A stretch of 64,000 nucleotides of DNA. Source: Providencia rettgeri. Its GTDB lineage: Bacteria > Pseudomonadota > Gammaproteobacteria > Enterobacterales > Enterobacteriaceae. Positions 46,307 through 55,659 of the stretch are shown one piece after another (position 1 is the stretch's first letter; each line of letters begins with the position of its first letter). Location: positions 2,108,001-2,172,000 of the forward strand of contig NZ_CP163512.1 in assembly GCF_041075285.1 (NCBI RefSeq), written 5' to 3'. Position numbers and translations under genes: made by a program. A model generated the notes under the pieces. That model did no database searches. It worked only from the letters and a program-made list of their open reading frames with translations, and had not been told where the DNA came from.

Positions 46307-46342
46307 CCATCTTAAAAAGGACATATGTCCTTTTTAAGATGG
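46307..46342. promoter_or_regulatory. Perfect 36-bp palindrome upstream of a Crp/Fnr-type regulator
   Basis: 18-base arms, 46307-46324 and 46325-46342, are exact reverse complements with no spacer; the core reads AAGGACATATGTCCTT. It lies 52-87 bases upstream of the regulator's start (46394) and 227 or more bases upstream of dkgB on the other strand. A -10-like CATAAT follows at 46343-46348, so the dyad overlaps the spacer and -35 region of a possible promoter. It most likely is an operator or a cruciform-type element. Confidence 0.7.
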
Positions 46343-46393
46343 CATAATCTGAGTATGATTCAATCATTCTTTAAAGTACTCACGGTGATTGGA

Positions 46394-47065
46394 ATGAAAA
46401 TAATAAACTCTACTTCAAAACGGTCAGAATTTATTACCTATCATCAACTTGATGAAATTATTTCTGATGAAACTCTCGAAGACACAAAGCTTATCCATAT
46501 AAAAGCGAAAGAATACTTAATCTTCCAAGATAGCAAAATCAGCTACCTTTATTTTCTGGTAAAAGGGAAAATACAAGCTGAACGCTATGAAACTAACGGT
46601 AACAAAGTCATTTTTTCATTTGAAAATGCATTTTCTATTATTGGTGATTTAGAGCTATTTCAAAGTAACGATGAACGTGACCGCATTTATAATAGCATCC
46701 AAGCTGTAACAGATGCGACTCTGCTGGCACTGCCTTTATCAATGATCCGGAAAAAAGAAATTCACTCTCCGATTTTTTTGCAATTTATCTGCCAGCACCT
46801 TAGTAAGAAGCTTTATAATGCATCGCAATTACATTCCAGTGCAGCCTATACCGTTGAATATAAATTAAGGCGCTATCTTGCCTTTGTTGAAAAACAAAAC
46901 GGAGGAAGTTTTAAACTAGAAAACCGCGATGCTTTAGCTGCAATGTTAGGGGTATCTGTACGGCAGTTGAACAGAACATTATCTAAATTAGTCAGTGATA
47001 GATTGATTGAGCGAAAAGGTAAACAAATTAACATCATTAATGTTGAGCAGCTCTTAACCCCATGA
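46394..47065 (+). CDS. Crp/Fnr family transcriptional regulator (YeiL-like)
   Basis: 223 residues: an N-terminal cyclic-nucleotide-binding-like beta roll (about 20-125, with YFLVKGKIQAE and FSIIGDLELF), a dimer helix, and a C-terminal winged helix-turn-helix (about 155-215, AAMLGVSVRQLNRTLSKLVSDRLIERKGK). It is closest in my memory to E. coli YeiL. There are no clustered cysteines of the FNR iron-sulfur type. I chose the ATG at 46394; longer open frames start within the palindrome. It may control itself or dkgB through that palindrome. Confidence 0.78.
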   Translation: MKIINSTSKRSEFITYHQLDEIISDETLEDTKLIHIKAKEYLIFQDSKISYLYFLVKGKIQAERYETNGNKVIFSFENAFSIIGDLELFQSNDERDRIYNSIQAVTDATLLALPLSMIRKKEIHSPIFLQFICQHLSKKLYNASQLHSSAAYTVEYKLRRYLAFVEKQNGGSFKLENRDALAAMLGVSVRQLNRTLSKLVSDRLIERKGKQINIINVEQLLTP

Positions 47066-47072
47066 TAAACGT

Positions 47073-47098
47073 AAAAAAGGCCACCCATGGCAGCCTTG
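47073..47098 (-). terminator. Terminator of the Mop gene
   Basis: On the minus strand AAGGC (47097-47093) pairs with GCCTT (47081-47077) over a CCATGG-containing loop and runs into TTTTTTAC. It lies 18 bases after the Mop gene stop and also sits just beyond the Crp/Fnr-type gene. Confidence 0.7.
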
Positions 47099-47115
47099 GC
47101 GAAGTAAGGGTTCAA

Positions 47116-47544
47116 TTACTTTTTGGTAGCTAAAATAACCGCTGAGGCTTTGATAATTGCAGTGACTTTACTGTTTACGGCTAGCCCCATTTCAACAGTA
47201 CTGTTATTTGTTACTACTGCTGATAACCGTGTTCCCCCATCCGTTTTTAAATTAACGACTGAGTTTACACTGCCTTTCTCGATAGATTCAATTTTACCAC
47301 TGAATTGGTTACGAGCCGAAAACTGGTACTCTTGCGCATCAGATACAAGAACCACCCAAGGTGCTTTAATCACAGCTACAGCTTGTTTACCTTTTTCTAA
47401 CCCCAGCTGTTTAGTACTATTTTTAGTAATAATCGCCGCAATGCTTTCGCCATTGCCCAAATCTAAAATAATCTCATCATTAACTGAGCCGACAACAATG
47501 GACTCAACAACCCCCATCAGTTGGTTTCTTGCAGAAATCGTCAT
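47116..47544 (-). CDS. Molybdenum-pterin-binding protein with two Mop domains
   Basis: 142 residues made of two TOBE/Mop domains (about 3-70 and 73-141), each starting SARNQ and ending with an AVIKAP or AIIKAS strand. Proteins of this kind (ModG, MopII) bind molybdate in the cytosol and buffer it. The window also encodes two molybdoenzymes, TtrA and FdnG, about 5 and 30 kb away. No molybdate transport gene lies beside it. Confidence 0.88.
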   Translation of the reverse strand: MTISARNQLMGVVESIVVGSVNDEIILDLGNGESIAAIITKNSTKQLGLEKGKQAVAVIKAPWVVLVSDAQEYQFSARNQFSGKIESIEKGSVNSVVNLKTDGGTRLSAVVTNNSTVEMGLAVNSKVTAIIKASAVILATKK

Positions 47545-47807
47545 ATTACGCCCTTTTTGGTTATTAATTACTCATTATTTAAATCATCAGCTATAGCGCT
47601 ATCTGTATCTGTTTCAGTCAGCACGTTAAAAGCTTACAATTAAAATACAGTCAATCATGAAAACACTTCTATGATATTAATACATTATTATAGATAATTA
47701 ACTGAACAGTATGTCGAAATTCACTATTTTTATGCTAGTTAAAATCATTAGCTAATTTATCATTAATCATACGCTTTTAATCGCAGATAAGCATTTTTAT
47801 TATCCTG

Positions 47808-48290
47808 TTAGTGACTATTATCAGAGTGCGAACTTCGATATTCAGGCAAAACAATATATTTTTTTTCACATTGAGTTAAAAACTGTACTGACTTCGTCAT
47901 CCCTGTTTTATAGTTAAGCCAAAATAGCGTAATCGTTTTTCGCGAAGGGGAAACTATCTCAACAATCCGTGGGTCTTCATGGAAAAAATCACCTTTATTT
48001 AAAGTCACATCAAAATCTTTTATCGTTAATATTTTGCGTGTTACTTCGCTTTTTTCTAATTCATAACCTTTGTATTCACCATATTCAAAGTCAAAAATAT
48101 TAATTGAATTATCAATCATGTAGACTCTTGCCTTTGGTGCTGCCGTTTCAAACGTTAAATAACCATTTCTATCTCTTGATATTTGATTAATTGACTGATC
48201 TATATTGCAGTCATACACTAATGTTGAGTTCGGTGCTTGGCACCCCACTAAAACCATTACTGCCGCTAATAATATTCCTGTTTTTTTCAT
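47808..48290 (-). CDS. Putative lipoprotein of unknown function
   Basis: 160 residues with a lipoprotein signal peptide and lipobox LVGC (Cys17). The mature protein has two more cysteines (in VYDCNI and LTQCEKK). Asp/Glu residues in the centre are followed by a Tyr-rich end. I do not recognise the family. It stands alone, with about 260 bases of gene-free DNA before the Mop gene. Confidence 0.7.
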   Translation of the reverse strand: MKKTGILLAAVMVLVGCQAPNSTLVYDCNIDQSINQISRDRNGYLTFETAAPKARVYMIDNSINIFDFEYGEYKGYELEKSEVTRKILTIKDFDVTLNKGDFFHEDPRIVEIVSPSRKTITLFWLNYKTGMTKSVQFLTQCEKKYIVLPEYRSSHSDNSH

Positions 48291-48521
48291 TTCATTCCCT
48301 GATTTTAATAAGATATAAAATTTAACTTAGTATAAATATTGCCACATAAAATCCGAAATGTTAAGCGTAAGAAAATGTTATAATATGACTAAATTGTTAA
48401 CCTTCCACATTATACTTTCGCTTTATAACTGGTACTTGCATATTCACAGAAAGTGGTACTTTTCGTAAACCATAGTTCACTTATACTTCTGTTATTGTGT
48501 TTTTATAAAGGTATCCCGTTT

Positions 48522-49241
48522 ATGCAAATAGAAAATGAATTTGGTCAGCCTGTAGGTCGACTCGTTCCCAATTGGTCTCCTCGTCAATTTCCTCAAAAGA
48601 TTCATTTGGCTGGCAAACACTGCCGAATCGAACCACTTTCCCTATCACATGCTGAAAGCTTGTATCAATCATTTTCTCAATCCCCTGACCTACGTAGTTG
48701 GACTTGGCTATCCGAGGATGCACCTCAAAATTTCGAACAATATCAAAATTGGGTTAAGGGTGTTTTACAAAAAAATGATCCATTATTTTTTACTATTTTT
48801 GATAAGCAAAATGACACCGCAATTGGTGTATTTTCATTAATGAGAATAGATGTAAATAATGGTGTTATAGAAGTCGGTCATGTGCATTTTTCCGCGCTAC
48901 TTAGTGGAACAATCATGTCAACTGAAGCACATTGGCTACTCATGCAATATGTATTTAATACATTAGGCTACAGACGATATGAATGGAAGTGCAATAGTCT
49001 GAATAGCCCCTCTCATCGAGCGGCTTTGCGCTTAGGATTCCATTATGAGGGGCGGTTTAGAAATGCATTAGTTACAAAAGGCAGAAACCGAGACACAGAT
49101 TGGTTTTCAATTATTGATAGTGAATGGCCACTGGTAGACAAGGCATTACAAGCTTGGCTATCAGACACAAACCATATCAATGGCCAGCAAGTTAAATCCC
49201 TTGCAACGATACGAAAAAGTTTATTATTGGTTGAAAATTAA
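48522..49241 (+). CDS. RimJ/RimL-like acetyltransferase, YokL type
   Basis: 239 residues with a long N-terminal extension (NEFGQPVGRLVPNWSPRQFP) and a GNAT domain (about 35-200). WLSEDAPQNFEQYQNWV and YEWKCNSLNSPSHRAALRLGF (residues 155-175) are typical of the RimL-related group. The substrate is unknown. I chose the ATG at 48522 with AAAGG 10 bases upstream; a GTG-type start 23 codons earlier falls in promoter-like DNA. A two-way terminator separates it from ugpQ. Confidence 0.82.
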   Translation: MQIENEFGQPVGRLVPNWSPRQFPQKIHLAGKHCRIEPLSLSHAESLYQSFSQSPDLRSWTWLSEDAPQNFEQYQNWVKGVLQKNDPLFFTIFDKQNDTAIGVFSLMRIDVNNGVIEVGHVHFSALLSGTIMSTEAHWLLMQYVFNTLGYRRYEWKCNSLNSPSHRAALRLGFHYEGRFRNALVTKGRNRDTDWFSIIDSEWPLVDKALQAWLSDTNHINGQQVKSLATIRKSLLLVEN

Positions 49242-49246
49242 ATTTG

Positions 49247-49272
49247 ATAGCCCCAAATTCGGGGCTATTTGA
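49247..49272. terminator. Two-way terminator between the acetyltransferase and ugpQ
   Basis: ATAGCCCC (49247-49254) pairs perfectly with GGGGCTAT (49261-49268), loop AAATTC. T residues follow on plus (TTTG) and A residues precede weakly on minus, so it serves the convergent pair. Confidence 0.8.
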
Positions 49273-49280
49273 TAATAGAA

Positions 49281-50018
49281 TTACGCGAAATTTGGCCCAA
49301 TCACATCAATGCAATCAGTGCAAATAGCGTCGACTCCCCATAGCAAAAGTTCTCGAGCTCGGGCAGGTTTATTGACAGTGTAAACGAGTATACGTAACCC
49401 AGCCTGTTTGAGCATTTTGACGCGTGCTTTATCTAAAAGTTGATGATTTAAATGAATAGAAATACAGTCTAGCTGTGTTGTTAACTGTTGCCAATCCTCC
49501 CGCCAATCGTCGAGTAACAAGCCCCTTGGTAGCTCAGGAACCGTTTTTTGTGCAGCTTCCAATGCCTCAATCGAAAATGACGATAATAAGGGAGCCACTT
49601 GCCCGTTCCACAGTTCCCGCGCAGCCAATGAAATCAATGTGCCTGTTTCAATCTCCAGCCCAGTTGTCGGTTTAATTTCAATATTGGCCATCATGGCATA
49701 TTGTCGACAGCGCTCAGCAACTTGTTCAAGGGAAGGTAAGTGCTCACCCGCAAATTCTGTGCTGTACCAACTGCCCGCATCAAGGGTAAGCAGCGTTTCC
49801 CAACTTAGTTTCCCAGCAACTCCCACCCCGTTACTCGTTCTTTCTAACGTATCGTCATGCAACAGAAAAATTTGCCCATCAGCAGACAATTTTGCGTCAA
49901 ACTCTATCATTGTGTGCCCAAAACGAGCGCCAACATCAATTGCCGCTAAGGTATTTTCTGGTGCAAGTTTGCCACCACCTCGGTGCGCAACAATATGTGG
50001 GTAAGGCCAATCACTCAT
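49281..50018 (-). CDS. ugpQ: Glycerophosphodiester phosphodiesterase
   Basis: 245 residues of the GDPD family. The catalytic histidines lie in [14 protein letters not shown] near residue 11 and [10 protein letters not shown] near residue 53, with acidic metal ligands in MIEFDAKL. It hydrolyses glycerophosphodiesters in the cytosol to glycerol 3-phosphate and alcohol. It is last in ugpBAECQ; its start overlaps the ugpC stop by 4 bases (ATGA). Confidence 0.95.
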   Translation of the reverse strand: MSDWPYPHIVAHRGGGKLAPENTLAAIDVGARFGHTMIEFDAKLSADGQIFLLHDDTLERTSNGVGVAGKLSWETLLTLDAGSWYSTEFAGEHLPSLEQVAERCRQYAMMANIEIKPTTGLEIETGTLISLAARELWNGQVAPLLSSFSIEALEAAQKTVPELPRGLLLDDWREDWQQLTTQLDCISIHLNHQLLDKARVKMLKQAGLRILVYTVNKPARARELLLWGVDAICTDCIDVIGPNFA

Positions 50019-51085
50019 AAACGGTATCCTTGTTTGCTGTCAAAAAAATGCAGGTAGTCGTTTGGAAAATGAATACCTAGAACCGTACCCACCTGTGGAC
50101 GAAATTCATGGTTAATCCGAACAACTACTTTTTGCTCCCCCAAACGTCCATGTACTAAATTATCGGCGCCGAGTATTTCAAGATTTTCGACCACCAACGA
50201 TGTTTGCCCGACAGTTTCTGATACCACTTGGACATGTTCAGGGCGTATGCCTAACGTTATCTCACTCCCTGCCCACTGTAAATATTGGTGCCCTAAAGGT
50301 ATTTCTCCCCCTGAAGCGAAGAGAAAAGACGAGCCATTCTCACTGATTTTCCCTTCAAATAAGTTCATCGCCGGTGAGCCAATAAAACTGGCAACAAAGC
50401 GACTTGCAGGCTTTTCATACACCTCAACAGGGGTACCAATTTGCTCGACAATACCTTTATTCATCACCATTACTCGCTGAGCCAACGTCATCGCTTCAAC
50501 TTGGTCATGTGTAACATACAAACTGGTTGTTTTCAGCCTTTGATGAAGATGTTGAAGCTCGAGACGCATTTGTACACGTAATTTAGCATCCAAGTTAGAC
50601 AGCGGCTCATCGAACAAAAATACCGCAGGTGAGCGTACAATAGCACGCCCCATGGCTACACGCTGGCGCTGCCCACCCGATAATTCACGGGGGCGGCGTT
50701 GCAACAACCCATCCAACTCAAGGATATGAGCCACCTCTTCAACTTTTTTACGAATTTGCTGTTTACCTAATCCTCGGATCTTTAATCCCCAAGCCATATT
50801 TTCTTCAACAGTCATGTGTGGATACAATGCATAATTTTGAAAAACCATCGCAATCCCACGTTCTTTAGGCTCAAGATTTGTTACTCGTTGATGATCAATC
50901 CAAATGTCACCACTAGTGACTTGCTCTAACCCTGCCACCATACGCAATAATGTTGATTTTCCACAGCCTGACGGCCCAACCATCACAATAAATTCACCAT
51001 CGGCAACATCGACAGTTAGCGGTTTTATCACTTGTGTTTTACCGTCCCAACTTTTGCTAACTGCTTGTAATTTTAACTCTGCCAT
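50015..51085 (-). CDS. ugpC: Glycerol-3-phosphate ABC transporter ATPase
   Basis: 356 residues of the MalK type. Walker [10 protein letters not shown] is at residues 37-45, the ABC signature [14 protein letters not shown] near residue 134, and Walker [14 protein letters not shown] near residue 153. A C-terminal regulatory TOBE domain (about 235-356) is present. It powers uptake of glycerol 3-phosphate and glycerophosphodiesters. Confidence 0.96.
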   Translation of the reverse strand: MAELKLQAVSKSWDGKTQVIKPLTVDVADGEFIVMVGPSGCGKSTLLRMVAGLEQVTSGDIWIDHQRVTNLEPKERGIAMVFQNYALYPHMTVEENMAWGLKIRGLGKQQIRKKVEEVAHILELDGLLQRRPRELSGGQRQRVAMGRAIVRSPAVFLFDEPLSNLDAKLRVQMRLELQHLHQRLKTTSLYVTHDQVEAMTLAQRVMVMNKGIVEQIGTPVEVYEKPASRFVASFIGSPAMNLFEGKISENGSSFLFASGGEIPLGHQYLQWAGSEITLGIRPEHVQVVSETVGQTSLVVENLEILGADNLVHGRLGEQKVVVRINHEFRPQVGTVLGIHFPNDYLHFFDSKQGYRL

Positions 51086-51088
51086 AGA

Positions 51089-51934
51089 TTATTTCTCACT
51101 ATCGACTAAGCCACGCACAAACGCTCTTTGCATGACTAAAACAACAATTACAGGTGGAATGAGTGTCAATAACATTGCAGCCATGACTTGGTTCCATTGT
51201 GTCGAGCCTTCTCCCGAAGCAATCATGCCTTTAATACCCGCGACTGCCGTTCCTAAATCAAGATCAGTAATAATCAATAAAGGCCACAGATATTGGTTCC
51301 AACCATAAATAAAGGTGATCACAAATAAAGCGGCTAAATTTGTTTTTGACAGTGGTAACACAATATCGAAAAAAAAGCGCATCGGAGATGCACCATCAAT
51401 ACGAGCGGCTTCTATAAGTTCATTTGGTAGTGTCATAAAAAACTGGCGAAATAAAAACGTGGCTGTCGCCGATGCCATTAAAGGTAGTGTTAGACCTGAA
51501 TAACTATTAAACATATCCAGGTTAGAAATCACTTCAATGGTCGGGAATATACGCACCTCAACAGGCAGCATTAAGGTAATAAAAATCATCCAAAAAAATA
51601 GATTCCGTAATGGAAAGCGAAACCAAACAATGGCAAAAGCAGACAATATTGAAACAGTGATTTTCCCAATAGTGATCACCAAAGCCATCAATGTGCTATT
51701 TGCTAATAGTTGCCAAAACGGTGCACTGTTTGCCCCCACTCCCTTTTCCCAGATATAACTTAGATTTTCCCATAAATGATGGCTAGGCATGAGGGGGATC
51801 GGCGTTTCAAATACCCCTTGATTATCCAAAGTTGCGGCAACAAAGGCCACATAAAGTGGAAATAAGATTACGATTGCCCCTAAAATAAGCATTGTATGGC
51901 TAAATATGATTAATCCTCTACGCTGTTCAATCAT
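51089..51934 (-). CDS. ugpE: Glycerol-3-phosphate ABC transporter permease E
   Basis: 281 residues with six membrane helices and the EAA loop ([20 protein letters not shown] near residues 185-204) that contacts UgpC. It forms the channel with UgpA. Its start overlaps the ugpA stop by 4 bases. Confidence 0.95.
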   Translation of the reverse strand: MIEQRRGLIIFSHTMLILGAIVILFPLYVAFVAATLDNQGVFETPIPLMPSHHLWENLSYIWEKGVGANSAPFWQLLANSTLMALVITIGKITVSILSAFAIVWFRFPLRNLFFWMIFITLMLPVEVRIFPTIEVISNLDMFNSYSGLTLPLMASATATFLFRQFFMTLPNELIEAARIDGASPMRFFFDIVLPLSKTNLAALFVITFIYGWNQYLWPLLIITDLDLGTAVAGIKGMIASGEGSTQWNQVMAAMLLTLIPPVIVVLVMQRAFVRGLVDSEK

Positions 51935-52818
51935 TGGTAGCGCACCTTACGTTCAATAAAACGGAATTGAATAATGGTCAAAATCACAACTAAGAACATT
52001 AAAATGACAGATTGCGCGGCAGAAGATGATAAATCTAAGCCTGCAAATCCCTCTCGATATATCTTATAAATTAATGTCGTTGTGGCTTGAATTGGTCCGC
52101 CACCTGTTGCGGCATCAATAATCGGAAACGTATCAAAAAAGGCATATACCAAATTCACCACAAATAGAAAGAAGCTTACTGGTGTAATTAAAGGCAATGA
52201 AATACGGAAAAAACGACGAATTGGCCCTGCACCATCAATAGCGGCGGCTTCCATTAAAGAACGAGGTATAGATTGTAAAGCGGCAAAGAAAAATAAAAAG
52301 TTATAGCTAATTTGCTTCCAGACAGATGCAAGAACGACCAAAAACATGGCTTGCCCACTGTTCTGTGCATGGTTCCATTCATACCCTATGGACTCTAGAG
52401 CATAAGTGATTAACCCTCGCCCCGGACTAAATAAAAACAGCCATAAAACTGCGGCAATTGCTGGTGCAACCGCATAGGGTAATAGCATTAATGTTTGGTA
52501 AAACCGACTCCCTCGTATAACATAATCAACCAACGCGGCAAAAAATAACGAAACCAGTAACCCACATCCGGTCACTAATCCACTAAACACCATCGTGGTA
52601 TAAAAAGCATCAAGATAATAACTATTTTGAAATAATTGAATAAAGTTATCGACCCCAACAAATTCACTCGAAAGACCAAATGGGTCTATGCTTTGTAATG
52701 AATACCAGAGTGCTTGAGTCGCTGGCCAAATAAAGAAAACAATAGTGATCAATAACTGAGGAAAAACAAGGAAATAAGGCAACCATTTTGAACTAAAAAC
52801 AGGACGTGAAAAAGACAT
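51931..52818 (-). CDS. ugpA: Glycerol-3-phosphate ABC transporter permease A
   Basis: 295 residues with six membrane helices and the EAA loop ([20 protein letters not shown] near residues 205-224). The start [15 protein letters not shown] is like E. coli UgpA (MSSSRPVF). I chose the ATG at 52818 over a GTG two codons earlier. A hairpin at 52843-52872 separates it from ugpB. Confidence 0.95.
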   Translation of the reverse strand: MSFSRPVFSSKWLPYFLVFPQLLITIVFFIWPATQALWYSLQSIDPFGLSSEFVGVDNFIQLFQNSYYLDAFYTTMVFSGLVTGCGLLVSLFFAALVDYVIRGSRFYQTLMLLPYAVAPAIAAVLWLFLFSPGRGLITYALESIGYEWNHAQNSGQAMFLVVLASVWKQISYNFLFFFAALQSIPRSLMEAAAIDGAGPIRRFFRISLPLITPVSFFLFVVNLVYAFFDTFPIIDAATGGGPIQATTTLIYKIYREGFAGLDLSSSAAQSVILMFLVVILTIIQFRFIERKVRYQ

Positions 52819-52842
52819 AAACACACTCGGTTAAATTGTAAA

Positions 52843-52872
52843 ATTGCCTCCCTTGTTTAAGAAAGAGGCAAT
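52843..52872 (-). promoter_or_regulatory. Intercistronic hairpin between ugpB and ugpA
   Basis: ATTGCCTC (52843-52850) pairs perfectly with GAGGCAAT (52865-52872), loop of 14 bases. It lies just after the ugpB stop. Such hairpins protect the binding-protein mRNA from 3' decay, or attenuate, so the periplasmic protein is made in excess. Confidence 0.6.
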
Positions 52873-52886
52873 AGCGTCAGAGGGGA

Positions 52887-54200
52887 TTACTGCGTTGACT
52901 TTTCAAAACGGCGTAATAACTGATTACCACGATCAACAGCGGCATCTAAAGCTTGTTGAGCTGTTTTATTACCTGACCAAACCGATTCTAATTCCTCATC
53001 CACAATGGTACGAATTTGTGGCATATTTCCTAAACGCAAGCCTTTGGTATACGCTAAAGGTGGCTTATTTAACATCTGGCGAGTAGCAATATCTGCCCCT
53101 GGGTTTTTATCATAATAACCGGAGCCACGGCTTAAATTATAAGCAGCAGTTGTAATCGGTAAATAACCTGTTTTTTGGTGCCACTGGGCTGCATTTTCAG
53201 GTTTTGCTAAAAATTGCATAAATTCAGCGACCCCTCGATAAGTCGCTGGATCTTTTCCTGCCATCACCCATAAACTTGCCCCGCCGATAATGGCATTTTG
53301 TGGTGCGCCTTCAACTTCAGCATCATACGGCATCATGCCAACACCAAAATCAAATTTAGCGTGTTTACGAATAATCGCGAGTGACCCCGAAGAGGCTGTG
53401 ATAATGGCACAATCCCCGTTATAAAACTTTTCAGTCGATTCATCTTTACGACCTAAGTAGCTAAAATCCCCTCTTTTATTCATTTCTTGCAATAAGGCGA
53501 TATGTTTAACTTGTATTGGCTGATTGAATTCTAAAACGGCGTCTGTCCCATCAAATCCATTATTTTTTGAAGCGATAGGTTTACCATGCCATGCGCTAAA
53601 ATTTTCAATTTGGATCCACCCTTGCCAGCCGCTAGCATAACCACATTTCATGCCTGACTGACGTAACTTAGCCGTGTAGGCAGCCATGTCTTGCCAAGTT
53701 TTCGGGGGTTCATCTGGGTTTAGACCCGCTTTTTTGAATGCGTCTTTGTTGTAGTACAAAACAGGGGTTGAGCTATTAAATGGTTGAGATAAAAGATGCC
53801 CGGTTTTCGCATCGCTATAATACCCCGCAACAGTTGGAACAAACTGGGACTCATCAAATGCGATACCTGAATCTTGGAACACTTGATAAACTGGCTTAAT
53901 CGCCTTAGATGCCATCATTGTTGCTGTGCCAACTTCGTAAACTTGTAAAATTGCAGGGGCATTACCTGAACGAAAAGCCGCAATCCCCGCAGCAAGACTT
54001 TGCTCATAATTACCTTTATATACTGGCAAAATTGTATAATCTGGGTGTGTCTTATTAAACTCGGTCGCTAATATATTAACTTCTTCACCAAGCTCCCCTT
54101 CCATGGAATGCCAGAACGGAATTTCAGTAGAGCCAATGGCCTGGCTGGCGAATAATAAACCGAATACTGTTGCTAGAGTTGAATGTTGTAACGATGTCAT
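52887..54200 (-). CDS. ugpB: Glycerol-3-phosphate-binding periplasmic protein
   Basis: 437 residues with a signal peptide (cleavage after QAIGS near residue 24) and the fold of type-I sugar-binding proteins ([18 protein letters not shown] at the mature N-terminus). It captures glycerol 3-phosphate and glycerophosphocholine-type diesters for UgpAEC. It is first in ugpBAECQ behind Pho boxes. Length agrees with E. coli UgpB (438). Confidence 0.96.
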   Translation of the reverse strand: MTSLQHSTLATVFGLLFASQAIGSTEIPFWHSMEGELGEEVNILATEFNKTHPDYTILPVYKGNYEQSLAAGIAAFRSGNAPAILQVYEVGTATMMASKAIKPVYQVFQDSGIAFDESQFVPTVAGYYSDAKTGHLLSQPFNSSTPVLYYNKDAFKKAGLNPDEPPKTWQDMAAYTAKLRQSGMKCGYASGWQGWIQIENFSAWHGKPIASKNNGFDGTDAVLEFNQPIQVKHIALLQEMNKRGDFSYLGRKDESTEKFYNGDCAIITASSGSLAIIRKHAKFDFGVGMMPYDAEVEGAPQNAIIGGASLWVMAGKDPATYRGVAEFMQFLAKPENAAQWHQKTGYLPITTAAYNLSRGSGYYDKNPGADIATRQMLNKPPLAYTKGLRLGNMPQIRTIVDEELESVWSGNKTAQQALDAAVDRGNQLLRRFEKSTQ

Positions 54201-54288
54201 TCTACTTATCTCACTTTCTAGTTAATTGCGCGAAGATGTACAGTAAATGTGCGAAGTCACGCAGTTTATAGTTGAGATAGAATGCTAC

Positions 54289-54337
54289 CTGTAGGAAATG
54301 ACAGAAATATAACTCGCGGATGACAAAATTATGACGG
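54289..54337 (-). promoter_or_regulatory. Tandem Pho boxes upstream of ugpB
   Basis: On the minus strand CCGTCATAATTTTGTCAT (54337-54320) matches the two-repeat Pho box (CTGTCAT-N4-CTGTCAT), and CTGTCATTTCCTACAG (54304-54289) forms a second, partly degenerate box. They lie 90-140 bases upstream of the ugpB start. PhoB binding would activate the operon in phosphate starvation, as in E. coli. Confidence 0.75.
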
Positions 54338-54429
54338 CAATATCACTTAGGCGTGATATATAAATCACAATCTATTGAACAATAAAAAACAGCCTATCTT
54401 CTATTACACTGCTTTAATCAATTGCATGG

Positions 54430-54675
54430 GGTTGTTTATCTTTGATGGTGAAATTTGATTTGAATTAAAACCATTTTAAGCAAGGCGTGAAGCTCGCACC
54501 TAATAAACCTAGGGCTATCAACACAGTATCAAATGAGTGAGAAGTGCTTTTTTCGAACCCGTAGGCTGCGTTTAAACATAATCGTTCATTCATATTAGCG
54601 TCAGTCAGATTGGTTCATCTATCAATTTTAGGGTGTTTTTATGCCATTTTAGCTATAAAAATCAGTAGGTAACCT
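54430..54675 (+). mobile_element. MITE-like element, degenerate copy
   Basis: About 245 bases align with the element at 3660-3929: GTTGTTTATCTTTGATG at the left end, TGAATTAA, CCATTTT, AGTATCAAATGAGTGA, TTTCGAACC, GCGTCAGTCAG, and ATAAAAATCAG at the right. The left terminal repeat is nearly kept, the right one has decayed. It lies between ugpB and a YnfC-like gene, and 54676-54900 holds nothing further that I can identify. Confidence 0.65.
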
Positions 54676-54900
54676 CAATACCCCCTAAAAAGATTTGCAT
54701 AAAGTGATCCATCATAATCTGTAATAACCCTATTGCTAACACTCACCTTAGTAGCGAATTGTAAGTTTAATATTATATACATTGACAAAATGACGCCGAA
54801 CAAGAATACCCCCCGTAAAAACACTTATTTTTTATCAGCGACAATATGTTATAGAACCTTCTATTAACCGCTAGCCTATAGAGATAGGTTTATTTTTAGT

Positions 54901-55659
54901 TCAATAGAATGTGACATCTGTCTGACTATTTTTAGGCAGCTTGATCGTTTTGCCATTAGAATTCAAGGTAAGTACAAAATTACACTGGTAAGCAATGTTG
55001 CGCTTATCATAATCACATTTGGAGTCAACCAATAAAATAGTCTGCCCTAAAGCTCTTATATCCATAATATGGTCAAATGCTTTGGTTGGGTCCTTACCAT
55101 ACGTCAATCGAGTTTCCGAAATAACCGTATCGCCTTTATAGTACTTAATTTCAGTGGGTAACTTAAACTCATTGTAATTATTTTCACCGAATTTTTCTTT
55201 TGTATCTGCCAGCACTGACCCTGTAATAAACCCATCTTTGTTATATTTGTAGATTAATTCACCATTAGTATCTTTCCTTGAAATTATTGTACAATCTTTA
55301 CCGATTGACATCTCTACGGGTCCATTAGCATCCACACCAATAAGTTTATTTTTAATCCGCTTAACAGAAAGGTAATTATGAACACTGCTTAGGTATTCAT
55401 CTTTTTTCTGATTTAACTGAAAACTTTCAACACAACCATCGCGCCCCATTTTCAATAGGGATTCATAATTGATAGTTTTATCTTCGTTATAGACGATCGT
55501 CTTGAGCTCCTTAACATTGCCTCTTACAGGATTAAAGTCATAGAGCTGCGCCATGTTGAACACAACTGGATTATATTGCTGTTCGTCAAATGCCAATGAC
55601 TCAAAAGAAACAGATAAAACAACAAGTTGAGTCATTAATAATACATATTTATGCTTCAT
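54901..55659 (-). CDS. YnfC-like periplasmic protein
   Basis: 252 residues distantly similar to E. coli YnfC (UPF0257): YDFNPVRGNVKELKT near residue 40, GCVESFQL near residue 75, an NGELIYKYNKDGF stretch near residue 130, and a cysteine pair in SKCDYDKRNIAYQC near residue 215. E. coli YnfC is a lipoprotein, but this protein has a plain signal peptide (cleavage near LAFDEQQ) with no lipobox cysteine. Function unknown. Confidence 0.7.
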   Translation of the reverse strand: MKHKYVLLMTQLVVLSVSFESLAFDEQQYNPVVFNMAQLYDFNPVRGNVKELKTIVYNEDKTINYESLLKMGRDGCVESFQLNQKKDEYLSSVHNYLSVKRIKNKLIGVDANGPVEMSIGKDCTIISRKDTNGELIYKYNKDGFITGSVLADTKEKFGENNYNEFKLPTEIKYYKGDTVISETRLTYGKDPTKAFDHIMDIRALGQTILLVDSKCDYDKRNIAYQCNFVLTLNSNGKTIKLPKNSQTDVTFY

